In this document: one piece after another, positions 38,028-45,989 of the stretch | Position numbering within the stretch: the stretch's first letter is position 1 | How the letters are laid out: each line of letters begins with the position of its first letter | The notes under the pieces: model-generated | What the model was told of the DNA's origin: nothing | Databases searched by the model: none | Seen by the model: only the letters and a program-made list of their open reading frames with translations | Program-made: the position numbers and the translations under genes | Origin: Erysipelothrix tonsillarum DSM 14972 | Lineage (GTDB): Bacteria > Bacillota_I > Bacilli_A > Erysipelotrichales > Erysipelotrichaceae | Assembly (NCBI RefSeq): GCF_000373785.1 | Contig: NZ_KB892377.1 | Location: 363,617 to 427,616 of the forward strand | Length of the DNA: 64,000 bases | Reading direction: 5' to 3'

Positions 38028-38245
38028 TAAAGCTGACACTAAATAAAAAACACCTACGTGTTAAAATTTAGTCAAAAACTTTGGAGGTATTTTTTATGTC
38101 TAAAGATAATCAACGTACATATAAAGAAAATTTTAAAATACGTTCAGCAGTAAAACACCGAACGTATTCAAAAAAATCTCGGATACTTAAGTTCTAATGA
38201 TTATAAATCTATTTTTTTATTTACTGTCAACTCGACAGGGACCAG
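38028..38245 (+). mobile_element. Decayed insertion sequence remnant (IS3-like)
   Basis: A left end AGCTGACACTAAATAAAAAA (38031-38050) matches the reverse complement of a right end near 38211-38233 with a few differences, as terminal inverted repeats. Between them, a 33-codon frame (38096-38197) with a strong GGAGGT ribosome site begins MSKDNQRTYKENFKIRS, the usual opening of an IS3-family OrfA, and then stops. Nearly all of the transposase is missing, so the element cannot move by itself. The family call is by resemblance of the ends and first residues only. Confidence 0.6.
38096..38197 (+). pseudogene. Truncated IS3-type OrfA transposase start
   Basis: This is a 33-residue reading frame with a good ribosome site (GGAGGT, 38083-38088). 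The first 14 residues resemble OrfA proteins (TYKENFK); the rest diverges, consistent with an internal deletion that joined the start to other element sequence. Not expected to be functional. Confidence 0.55.
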
Positions 38246-38373
38246 TATTGATGTGTGTGTTTATTTTCCCATCTTGGAAGCGAAAATACGATATAATAAA
38301 AGCAGATGCGAAGTTAGGGTCATAAGCACAACAAATATCACAAAAATATCATAGTGTTTTTTAAGTGTTTAGG

Positions 38374-38383
38374 ATGTATACAT
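38374..38383. promoter_or_regulatory. Palindrome in the GntR-regulator promoter
   Basis: ATGTATACAT is a perfect 10-base palindrome that overlaps the expected -35 position of the promoter whose TATAAT is at 38400-38405. TGTATACA-type cores are common operators of GntR/FCD regulators, so autoregulation is plausible. Confidence 0.4.
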
Positions 38384-38399
38384 TTGCATGCTTTCTTCA

Positions 38400-38405
38400 T
38401 ATAAT
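38400..38405 (+). promoter_or_regulatory. -10 box of the citrate-locus regulator
   Basis: A perfect TATAAT lies 38 bases before the start codon. The -35 at standard spacing is poor (TATACA), consistent with regulated expression. Confidence 0.45.
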
Positions 38406-38443
38406 GGACTTAAATAGGCTTAATTAATATAAGGAGGTAATAC

Positions 38444-39148
38444 ATGAGAGATTATATGGATGATGTAATTAGTATGATTGATTTAAATCAAAATCTACCC
38501 CTAAACCAAATAATTTACGAAGGGTTACGATCTGCGATTATCCATGGTGTAATTCCAATGGGGGAGCGCATTAATGAAAAACATTATGCACAAGCGCTTA
38601 ATGTCAGTCGCACGCCGATTCGAGAAGCTTTACATCGTATTCAAAATGAAGAAATTGTCCAATATGTACCCAATTACGGTATTGTTGTGACGACATTTAC
38701 ACACGAAGATGTCTACGAGATTTACCAAATTCGCACAGCCTTGGATATATTGGCAACGACCAATGCAATGCGTCTTATGACTCCGGAACGTGAAGCAAAG
38801 ATGGAAGCACTTTTAACGGAAACGGAAGCGGCTCAAGCAGTTGGCGATGTTGAGAAAGTTATTGAAATGTCGAAAGAATTCAATACGATGATCTATCGTT
38901 TTGCGGAAATGCCACGCCTAGAAACGATTCAAAATCGATTGCGCGATTATATTATTCGGTTCCGAGATATTTCTTTAAAAGCAGACAGTCGTCGCTCTAA
39001 AGCATTGCACGAACACCGTTTAATTTTTAGATGTTTGAAAAACAATGATGTTGAGCAGGTGCAGATGGTAATCACGGAACACCTATTAGAATCGAGAGAT
39101 TTTATTCTCTTAGAAATGGATCGTCAGTTAGCATATGAGAAAAAATGA
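38444..39148 (+). CDS. GntR/FCD-family regulator of the citrate locus
   Basis: A 234-residue regulator. The winged HTH (about 20-80) includes YEGLRSAIIHGVIPMGERINEKHYAQALNVSRTPIREAL-type sequence in pieces typical of GntR, and the helical FCD ligand domain (about 90-225) follows. Its ligand is likely citrate or a related carboxylate. In Enterococcus faecalis the GntR-family CitO activates the cit operons; this gene is the first of the citrate island and overlaps citG by 14 bases, so an equivalent role is inferred. It has a strong AAGGAGG ribosome site. Confidence 0.87.
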   Translation: MRDYMDDVISMIDLNQNLPLNQIIYEGLRSAIIHGVIPMGERINEKHYAQALNVSRTPIREALHRIQNEEIVQYVPNYGIVVTTFTHEDVYEIYQIRTALDILATTNAMRLMTPEREAKMEALLTETEAAQAVGDVEKVIEMSKEFNTMIYRFAEMPRLETIQNRLRDYIIRFRDISLKADSRRSKALHEHRLIFRCLKNNDVEQVQMVITEHLLESRDFILLEMDRQLAYEKK

Positions 39149-39947
39149 TGTCCTCTTGCTCGCCCTCAAATCACTGATATTGGAAGTGAGTCTTTACCCA
39201 AAGCCTGGATTGGTTGACCCGATTGATTCCGGTTCCCACCGTGATATGAATTATAATATGTTTATAGACAGTAGCTTTGCACTGATGCCGGGGTTTGATG
39301 CCTACTTTGAAGCTGGTAAAAACCATTGCGGTTCCTATGAGGAACTCTTTGATGTAATTCGATCAGTCGGAGTTGAAAATGAACATAAAATGTTTGCTGC
39401 AACCGGGAATGTGAATACGCACAAGGGTGCGAATTTTCTCTACGGTGTAGTGATTGCAGCTATTGCGTATATGGAATATCCAAATCTTGACACTTTACGT
39501 CAAGGAATTCAAAGAATGACTAAAGGTCTTGTTGACCGTGAATTAACATCTCTCACTTCATTTCATACCCATGGAGAACGTATGTACCGTGATTATGGTT
39601 TTACAGGTATTCGTGGCGAAGTTGAACAAGGAATTCCCCATGTATTTGAAGTCTCATTACCGGTGTTAGATGCTTATGATAACCAAGATCTTGCGAGTAA
39701 GCATGCTTTGTTAGCATTAATTCAGTCAAATAATGATACCAACATGGTAAAACGTGGTGGGATTGAGGGGCTGGCGTTTGGAAAAAAACTTGCATCGGCT
39801 CCGATTCAGAATTTGGATGATCACCTTAAACTCATGAATGAAGCATTTATAGAACGTAATCTAAGTCCTGGAGGCTCTGCGGATTTGCTTGCATTGAGTT
39901 TATTTATGAAAATGTATCGTGATGAATGTTTAAAGGATGCTGATTAA
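39135..39947 (+). CDS. citG: Triphosphoribosyl-dephospho-CoA synthase CitG
   Basis: A 270-residue enzyme that makes 2'-(5''-triphosphoribosyl)-3'-dephospho-CoA, the precursor of the citrate lyase prosthetic group, from ATP and dephospho-CoA. Family motifs are YPKPGLVDPIDSGSHRDMN (about 16-34), NTHKGANF (near 96-103) and SPGGSADLLALS near the C-terminus. It starts within the end of the regulator gene. Its product is used by CitX encoded nearby. Confidence 0.92.
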   Translation: MRKNDVLLLALKSLILEVSLYPKPGLVDPIDSGSHRDMNYNMFIDSSFALMPGFDAYFEAGKNHCGSYEELFDVIRSVGVENEHKMFAATGNVNTHKGANFLYGVVIAAIAYMEYPNLDTLRQGIQRMTKGLVDRELTSLTSFHTHGERMYRDYGFTGIRGEVEQGIPHVFEVSLPVLDAYDNQDLASKHALLALIQSNNDTNMVKRGGIEGLAFGKKLASAPIQNLDDHLKLMNEAFIERNLSPGGSADLLALSLFMKMYRDECLKDAD

Positions 39948-39959
39948 GCATCCTTTTTC
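39933..39959. terminator. Bidirectional terminator between citG and bioY
   Basis: AAGGATGC and GCATCCTT flank a TGATTAA loop, followed by T5. The genes converge on it. Confidence 0.85.
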
Positions 39960-40486
39960 TATGATCTTTGTTGCGGCATACGCGATGCAATGAGATTGCT
40001 TAAAAACATTGATAGCGCATCGGTAGGGACGAACATAAAACAATAAGAAATGAAGAGTTTGGAAATGGGAAGTGTGATTTGGTGATAGGTTTTTAAATTA
40101 AAATAAAGAATGGGTAACGCAAAGGTATAGAGTATTAGTTCTCCGGCAATAAATGCTAAGAAACGTTTATTCGATGGTAACACATGAAATAAGGTATTGA
40201 TGATATAGACCATAGGGATAAAACCAAGAATAAACCCAAATGTAGGTGACATGAAAATTTGGGGTCCGGACATGCCGCCTGCAAAGACGGGAAGACCAAT
40301 CAGTCCCATTAGAATATAGATGAGCACTGCCATGACAGCTTGTTTCCGTGTTAATAAAAGTGCACTTAAACAAATGGCTAGAACTTGTAGGGTGAATGGT
40401 ACTATTGGTATTGGAATTTTAATCATCGAACCGATAATAATAAAAACTGAAAACATGGATGATAGGGCTAAATCTTTAACGTTCAT
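39959..40486 (-). CDS. bioY: Biotin transporter substrate-binding subunit BioY
   Basis: A 175-residue membrane protein with about six hydrophobic segments. The characteristic stretch GLIGLPVFAGGMSGPQIFMSPT (about 61-82) holds the BioY signature. It takes up biotin alone or with a shared ECF energising module, which is not in this window. It is the second gene of a minus-strand birA-bioY unit; its start shares a base with the birA stop. Biotin supply fits the neighbouring biotin-dependent oxaloacetate decarboxylase. Confidence 0.9.
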   Translation of the reverse strand: MNVKDLALSSMFSVFIIIGSMIKIPIPIVPFTLQVLAICLSALLLTRKQAVMAVLIYILMGLIGLPVFAGGMSGPQIFMSPTFGFILGFIPMVYIINTLFHVLPSNKRFLAFIAGELILYTFALPILYFNLKTYHQITLPISKLFISYCFMFVPTDALSMFLSNLIASRMPQQRS

Positions 40487-41463
40487 TATTTTTGAGCTCC
40501 TTGAATACTTATTTCTCCTGAGTTAAGGGTATGTTGTTTTTGTTCATCGTCGATTACAATTAATTGTCCGCGTTCGTCAATGTCGGTAACATAATAACGT
40601 TTGGAGAAATCTTGATTTATATGAATAAATTGATGAATTACAAAACATGATTTACGATATTCGTTGATGATTTGCGTGCGATTTGATGGAAAATGATGGT
40701 AAAGGTCGAAGAATGATTCGGTAATGTATGCAACGAGTTTATTGCGATCAATGTCCGTTTGGAGATGTTGATCGAGTGATGTATAAATCGATGCAAGCGA
40801 CTCAGGAAGATTATAATCTTGGTAGACATTAAGGCCGATACCTAAAATTAAATAGCGATATGAATTTGATTCAAGAATGATTTCGCCTTCAGTCAAGATT
40901 CCAGCGAGTTTTTTTCCATTGATATAAATGTCATTAAGCCACTTTATATCAACATCGATATGATATAAATCGAATAGTGCTCTTTTTACGGCAATTGCAG
41001 CAATAATCGTAACCATTTGTGTATCTTCTACGGAGAGATTTGGAACAAAAGCAAGGCTCATGTAGATTCCGTTTCTGGCAGGTGAATAAAAGGTTCGACC
41101 GCGCCGACCACGCCCTTGGGTTTGGTGGTCACTTACGATAAGGAATGCATCGTTAAATGAATCATCAAGGGCCTCTTTCGCATAAGTGTTGGTGGAGTTA
41201 ACTGCATCAAGAACCGTTACAGATTGCAGTAAGTCTGGATTGAGATATTGCGTAATGGCAGCAGCGGAAAGATTGTTGTGAAGACTGACTAAACGATAGC
41301 CACGATTACGAACTGATTCAATGTGGTAGCCTTGCTTTCTCAGTTTATCAACTTCTTTCCAGACGTTGGCACGTGTCATATGTAAGGACGCACCAATAAC
41401 TTCGCCGCTTAAAAAACTTTCGCTGTGTTCAATTAATAATTCAAGAACAGAATTGTCTTTCAT
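40486..41463 (-). CDS. birA: Bifunctional biotin-protein ligase/repressor BirA
   Basis: A 325-residue group II BirA. An N-terminal winged HTH (about 1-60, VLELLIEHSESFLSGEVIG and MTRANVWKEVDKL) is followed by the ligase domain. The biotinyl-AMP loop reads QGRGRRGRTFYSP (about 113-125), the KWLNDIYINGKKLAGIL motif is near 173-189 and a small C-terminal SH3-like domain ends the protein. It attaches biotin to acceptor proteins such as the decarboxylase carrier and can repress biotin genes. The HTH makes autoregulation of birA-bioY through the upstream inverted repeat likely. The start has AGGAGAATCCT upstream. Confidence 0.93.
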   Translation of the reverse strand: MKDNSVLELLIEHSESFLSGEVIGASLHMTRANVWKEVDKLRKQGYHIESVRNRGYRLVSLHNNLSAAAITQYLNPDLLQSVTVLDAVNSTNTYAKEALDDSFNDAFLIVSDHQTQGRGRRGRTFYSPARNGIYMSLAFVPNLSVEDTQMVTIIAAIAVKRALFDLYHIDVDIKWLNDIYINGKKLAGILTEGEIILESNSYRYLILGIGLNVYQDYNLPESLASIYTSLDQHLQTDIDRNKLVAYITESFFDLYHHFPSNRTQIINEYRKSCFVIHQFIHINQDFSKRYYVTDIDERGQLIVIDDEQKQHTLNSGEISIQGAQK

Positions 41464-41497
41464 AGGATTCTCCTTTGCGAATGAAGATTATCATAAA

Positions 41498-41546
41498 AAC
41501 ACCCTATTGTAAACTTTATTTTAGAAAGAGTTTACAATAGGGTGTT
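41498..41546 (-). terminator. Inverted repeat: citCX terminator and BirA-operator-like site
   Basis: A perfect 18-base inverted repeat (41498-41515 and 41529-41546, loop of 13) ends the citC-citX transcript, with about five U after the hairpin in minus-strand RNA. Its inner halves are TTGTAAAC (41507-41514) and GTTTACAA (41530-41537) separated by 15 bases, which resembles the BirA operator. It lies directly upstream of birA, where GATAAT at about 16 bases spacing could form the promoter. Confidence 0.65.
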
Positions 41547-41556
41547 CTTTTAATGT

Positions 41557-42048
41557 TTATTCCGATTGATATGCTGCGGTTATGATTTGATTAATGGTTT
41601 CAAGAACGGTCTCAAGCGTATGGTTGCGACTACGACTGCAAGCATGGGCATCTTGATCGCAAAGTAAACATTTTCGCGGCGAAAGTCCTAAATCCTGTCG
41701 GTTTACGGATACGACATCCAAATCAAAAAGCCTTCCAAGCGGATGCTCATCTTCGATGAGGACCATCTGTTTTTTTACGGTTTCAGCATCCTGGTTTGAG
41801 ATTAAATAGGCTTCTGGTCCGGTTAAGTTTGTTATTTCTTCGAGGTAACATTCAGCAATTCCGGTGAGACAATTCATTCCTTGCCGGAATGCCCACTGAT
41901 AATCCGGTGTGTTTTTAATGGGACCAGGAATATTTAATTTAAAACTGATGATTGTTTGGTGTGGGAAGTCCTGTTGGAGTTGATTGATGACGGATGCACG
42001 CTGTTCTCGAGCATTCAACATGGCTTCCAAACTTACTTCATTTGTCAT
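41557..42048 (-). CDS. citX: Holo-citrate lyase synthase CitX
   Basis: A 163-residue apo-citrate lyase phosphoribosyl-dephospho-CoA transferase. It loads the prosthetic group made by CitG onto the Ser of CitD. Family features are the N-terminal LEAMLNAREQRA, FKLNIPGPIKN, GRLFDLDVV and the Cys-rich PRKCLLCDQDAHACSRSRNH segment near 125-144. It follows citC with one base between them and forms a minus-strand maturation operon with it. Confidence 0.92.
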   Translation of the reverse strand: MTNEVSLEAMLNAREQRASVINQLQQDFPHQTIISFKLNIPGPIKNTPDYQWAFRQGMNCLTGIAECYLEEITNLTGPEAYLISNQDAETVKKQMVLIEDEHPLGRLFDLDVVSVNRQDLGLSPRKCLLCDQDAHACSRSRNHTLETVLETINQIITAAYQSE

Positions 42049-42049
42049 A

Positions 42050-43069
42050 TTAAGCTTCCTTCAGCGCTGCAATGACTTGCGCGCCTTCTTCAGAGACTAG
42101 AAATGCATAGGTTGTTTGAGGAACGAATGCTTTAACGGCTTCAAGTTGATTATCGCAAATTAATGAGCGCACTTTGGTTGCGGAAATGATGCTTTCTTCA
42201 TTACCGATACGATCTACGATTTCTAGTGTTAGTTTACCCTTGAATTCTTCAAGTAAGGATTCGTTATAAATGTTTGTAGCATTGGAGAAGGGTTCTGAGC
42301 CTACGTAGCGCTTTGTAATACCGAGAGCAGGTGCTATGTGGTTTGCAAAGACACGTGCATCCAGGCGGGCTTGGATTCGCGTTACATCATCATCTTCCTT
42401 TAAAAAGTAAGAAGGGAAGGTTGCATTAGAAACCATATAATTTTCTGTTGGTAAGACGATCACATTGTTTAAATGTGCTGTACCTTGTTGGACAAGTTTG
42501 AGGCGTTGGTCTGCTTTAAAAGCACTCATTTCTTCGCTAAGAACAAACACATAGACGTATTGGCTCTCTTTGGATGCTTTCTCAACTAAAAATTGGTGAC
42601 CGAGGGTAAACGGATTCGCGTTCATTACGATAGCACCTATATTATTGTCGTCGTGTTTATATTCTGCCAATTTTTGAATGAAAGCATCAAAACCGGTAAT
42701 CGCTTTTTCCATAAATACAAGGGCGTTGTCGACGGATTCAATTTCATGAAAGCCTAAGTATTCAAAGCCTTTTTTACATCCAGGCTTTGTATAGACATAG
42801 TGTTTGAAGAATCCAGACTGGACATTCTGGTTCATCACATGAGATATGATTTCATTGAAGAGTGATCCCCCTTGGTACGTTGAATCAACGGCGACACATT
42901 TAATCACATTTTGGTATCGTGATGCAGTCGCAATCAGTTCATCGTCTTCATTATAGTAACCATAAGTTTCGTCAAGTGTTGTTTCTTCACGAATGCCTTC
43001 TTTCATGAGTAAGTTGAGCCATTTTTCTTTGACGGAAGCGTTTGATTTGATGTACAGTTTTTTAATCAT
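42050..43069 (-). CDS. citC: Citrate lyase ligase CitC
   Basis: A 339-residue enzyme that acetylates the thiol of the citrate lyase prosthetic group with acetate and ATP, switching the lyase on. An N-terminal GNAT-like region (about 20-130) precedes a nucleotidyltransferase domain whose ATP motif is GAIVMNANPFTLGHQFLVE near 143-161, with the later ISATKVR motif near 298-304 (a form of the ISSTxxR signature). It is divergent from citDEF, and its start has an AGGAGATC ribosome site. Confidence 0.93.
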   Translation of the reverse strand: MIKKLYIKSNASVKEKWLNLLMKEGIREETTLDETYGYYNEDDELIATASRYQNVIKCVAVDSTYQGGSLFNEIISHVMNQNVQSGFFKHYVYTKPGCKKGFEYLGFHEIESVDNALVFMEKAITGFDAFIQKLAEYKHDDNNIGAIVMNANPFTLGHQFLVEKASKESQYVYVFVLSEEMSAFKADQRLKLVQQGTAHLNNVIVLPTENYMVSNATFPSYFLKEDDDVTRIQARLDARVFANHIAPALGITKRYVGSEPFSNATNIYNESLLEEFKGKLTLEIVDRIGNEESIISATKVRSLICDNQLEAVKAFVPQTTYAFLVSEEGAQVIAALKEA

Positions 43070-43163
43070 AAAGATCTCCTTTTCTTGTTATTTCAATAAT
43101 AGCATACCAAAGATTTGTTTCATAAGTGTTTTTTGGATGTTCTTTAAGGACCCCAACCCTTGA

Positions 43164-43177
43164 TGTAAGCGTTTGCC
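43164..43177. promoter_or_regulatory. CRE-like site in the citC-citD divergent region
   Basis: TGTAAGCGTTTGCC matches the CRE consensus at 12 of 14 positions. It lies about 75 bases before citD in the region that must hold the promoters of both cit operons. Confidence 0.35.
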
Positions 43178-43249
43178 ATATGGTATTAATTAAGTACAGG
43201 AACTTATATTACGAATGTGATGTTTGTGATATAGGGGGAAGGAGAAGAA

Positions 43250-43546
43250 ATGGAAATCAAACACAGCGCAATAGCAGGTACATTAGAATCAAGTGATGTA
43301 CAGGTTATGGTGGAACCTTCTACAGATGGAGTCTCTGTAGAATTAAACAGTAGTGTCATAAAACAATATGGCGCTCAAATTCTTGAAACGGTTCATGAAG
43401 TCTTAGATACATTGGAAGTCAAAGATGCGAAAATCGTTGTTCAAGATCAAGGGGCATTAGATTGTACAATCAAAGCCCGTGTACAAACTGCTGTTCTTCG
43501 TGCAAGCGATACAGTAACAAACCTACCTTGGGGGTCTAAATTATGA
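43250..43546 (+). CDS. citD: Citrate lyase acyl-carrier (gamma) subunit CitD
   Basis: A 98-residue acyl carrier. The prosthetic group is carried on S14 in AGTLESSD, the position known for this family. It presents the acetyl/citryl thioester to CitF and CitE. It heads the plus-strand operon, has AAGGAGAAGAA upstream, and its stop overlaps the citE start (ATGA). Confidence 0.95.
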   Translation: MEIKHSAIAGTLESSDVQVMVEPSTDGVSVELNSSVIKQYGAQILETVHEVLDTLEVKDAKIVVQDQGALDCTIKARVQTAVLRASDTVTNLPWGSKL

Positions 43547-44436
43547 AAAACAGAATTAGACGTACAATGATGTTTCTGAATGCACAACGTGCATCGCTTG
43601 TGAAAGATGTATATGTTTACAAGCCTGACTGTGTCATCCTTGACTTAGAAGATGCAGTTTCGGAAAGTGAAAAAGATTCAGCACGAGTTCAACTGTATCA
43701 CACGTTGAAATCCGTAGATTATCATGGAGTAGAGCGTTGGGTAAGAATTAACCCGGCAACGACAACGTACTACCATGAAGACATTCGCGCCGCAATTGCA
43801 GGTGGATGTGAAGGTATTCGTTTACCGATGACAGAAACAAAAGAAGAAATTTATGACGTTGAACGCCTTATGGCTGAAGCTGAAAAAGAATTTGGTCGTG
43901 AAGTGGGCTCAACAATGTTAATGGCAGCCATTGAATCACCACTTGGCGTAATCAATGCATACGATATCTGTACGGCAAGTCCACGTATGATGGGTGTTGC
44001 TTTAAGTGCTGGAGACTTTACACGAACCATGCGTGCAACACGTACAAAAACGGGAGAAGAGTTATTCATGGCTCGTTCAATGCTTGTGATTGCAGCACGT
44101 GCTGCAGGAATTATGGCATTTGATACCGTACATACGGACCTTAATGATTTCGAAAGTCTTGAAAAAGAAACACGATTGGTTAAAGATATGGGATTTGATG
44201 GGAAGTCAATTATCTCACCAAGACAAATTGAAACAATTCATAAAGTCTTTACACCAACACAAAAAGAAATCGAACACGCTTTACATATTGTTGAAGGTGT
44301 TAAGGAAAGTGCTGCAAAAGGTATTGGAGTTCTTATTGTTGATGGACAAATGGTTGACGTTGCCCATGTTGAAGGTGCTAAACGCACCCTTGAACTCGCA
44401 CAAGCAGCAGGCGTATATAAGGGGGATTTAGTATGA
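43543..44436 (+). CDS. citE: Citrate lyase beta subunit CitE (citryl-ACP lyase)
   Basis: A 297-residue TIM-barrel lyase of the HpcH/HpaI superfamily that splits citryl-ACP into acetyl-ACP and oxaloacetate. Conserved parts are the N-terminal RRTMMFLNAQRASLVKD, the VILDLEDAVSESEKDSAR segment with Mg-binding acids (about 30-47), IRLPMTET and MAAIESPLGVINAYD. Its stop overlaps the citF start. Confidence 0.95.
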   Translation: MKNRIRRTMMFLNAQRASLVKDVYVYKPDCVILDLEDAVSESEKDSARVQLYHTLKSVDYHGVERWVRINPATTTYYHEDIRAAIAGGCEGIRLPMTETKEEIYDVERLMAEAEKEFGREVGSTMLMAAIESPLGVINAYDICTASPRMMGVALSAGDFTRTMRATRTKTGEELFMARSMLVIAARAAGIMAFDTVHTDLNDFESLEKETRLVKDMGFDGKSIISPRQIETIHKVFTPTQKEIEHALHIVEGVKESAAKGIGVLIVDGQMVDVAHVEGAKRTLELAQAAGVYKGDLV

Positions 44437-45980
44437 AAAACAAAGTAAATCGTATAATTCCTGATGAATTTCTTGTAAACGGTGTTGAAGCGTTCCAAGG
44501 ACAATACTATCGTGATAATTATGAGTATACAAAGGCTGCACCAACAATTAAAGCTCAAGTAAACCCACACGATTCAAAAGTACTCAATTCGATTCGCGAA
44601 GCAGTAGAAAAAGTGGGTCTTAAAGATGGTATGTGTATTTCATTCCATCACCACTTTAGAAATGGTGATTACATTGCTTCAATGGTTTTTGAAGTTATTA
44701 AAGAAATGGGTATCAAAGATTTATACCTATGTGCTTCATCATTAGGTAAAGCACAAGCTTCAATTGTACCTTTAATTGAAGATGGTACAATTACAACAAT
44801 TTCATCTTCAGGTGTTCGTGATGAAATTGGTGATGCTATTTCAAATGGAAAACTTAAAAACCCTGCAATGATCCGTTCACACGGTGGACGTGTTCGTGCA
44901 ATTGAAACAGGACAAGTTAAAGTTGATGTTGCCTTTATTGGTGCACCAACAAGTGATGTGTATGGAAATGCCTCGGGTAAAGGTGGTAAGGCTGACTGTG
45001 GTGTATTAAGTTATTCAGATGTTGATGCACGTTATGCAGATAAAGTTGTAGTTATTACAGATACCCTTGTACCTTATCCAAACAATCCTTATTCAATTAA
45101 GGGCATTGATGTCGATTATGTTGTTGAAGTAGATAAAGTTGGAGATTCATCGAAAATTGCAGGAAATGCAGTTCGTATGACCAAAGATCCACGAGAACTC
45201 ATGATCGCGGAATATGCTGCAAAATGTGTTGTGAATACCCCTTGGTTTAAAGATGGCTTCTCCTTCCAAACTGGAGCTGGTGGTGCGAGTTTAGCAGTAA
45301 CACAATTCTTGAAAAAACCAATGGCCGATCAAGACATCAAAATGAGTTTTGCCTTAGGTGGTATTGTTAAACCGATGGTTGATATGCTTAAAGAAGGTTA
45401 CATTCATGCAATCGCAGATACACAAGACTTTGATCTTGCAAGTGTTGAATCGGTACATGAAACACCAAATCATTTTGAAATATCAACTTCCGAGTATGCA
45501 AATCCATTAAATAAAGGGGCATATGTAAATAAATTAGACTATGTAATCCTTGGAGCACTCGAAATTGACGTTGATTTTAATGTTAACGTTGTAGTTGGTT
45601 CCGATGGAACCATTCAAGGTGCACCTGGTGGACATGTTGATACTTCTGCAGGCGCTAAGTGCTGTATTATTGTTTCACCACTAGTACGTGGTCGATTAGC
45701 AACAGTTAGAACCTCAGTTACATCCGTAACAACACCTGGAGAAAGTGTTGATATTCTTGTTACAGATTATGGTGTTGCGGTTAACCCAGCACGTACGGAT
45801 ATTCTTGAAGCATTGAAGAAGACAGATTTACCATTAGTAACGATTGAAGAATTACGCGATATGGCTTACGACATTGTAGGGGAACCAGCTGACATTCAGT
45901 TTGAAGATAAGGTCGTAGCACTTGTTGAGTATCGTGATGGAACACTTATTGACGTGATACGTCAAGTTAAAAATATCTAG
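44433..45980 (+). CDS. citF: Citrate lyase alpha subunit CitF (citrate:ACP transferase)
   Basis: A 515-residue CoA-transferase-like subunit that exchanges acetyl for citryl on the CitD carrier. Typical segments are MCISFHHHFRNGDYI (near 68-82), FIGAPTSDVYGNASGKGGKADCG (near 168-190), QTGAGGASLAVTQFL and GAPGGHVDTSAGAKCCI. Length matches the family. It completes the citDEF lyase and is followed by the transporter nine bases after its stop. Confidence 0.95.
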   Translation: MKNKVNRIIPDEFLVNGVEAFQGQYYRDNYEYTKAAPTIKAQVNPHDSKVLNSIREAVEKVGLKDGMCISFHHHFRNGDYIASMVFEVIKEMGIKDLYLCASSLGKAQASIVPLIEDGTITTISSSGVRDEIGDAISNGKLKNPAMIRSHGGRVRAIETGQVKVDVAFIGAPTSDVYGNASGKGGKADCGVLSYSDVDARYADKVVVITDTLVPYPNNPYSIKGIDVDYVVEVDKVGDSSKIAGNAVRMTKDPRELMIAEYAAKCVVNTPWFKDGFSFQTGAGGASLAVTQFLKKPMADQDIKMSFALGGIVKPMVDMLKEGYIHAIADTQDFDLASVESVHETPNHFEISTSEYANPLNKGAYVNKLDYVILGALEIDVDFNVNVVVGSDGTIQGAPGGHVDTSAGAKCCIIVSPLVRGRLATVRTSVTSVTTPGESVDILVTDYGVAVNPARTDILEALKKTDLPLVTIEELRDMAYDIVGEPADIQFEDKVVALVEYRDGTLIDVIRQVKNI

Positions 45981-45989
45981 GGGGACATT

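Noticed and set aside
38096-38197. Functional small gene with a strong ribosome site
   Set aside because: Its sequence and flanking inverted repeats fit a truncated transposase start.
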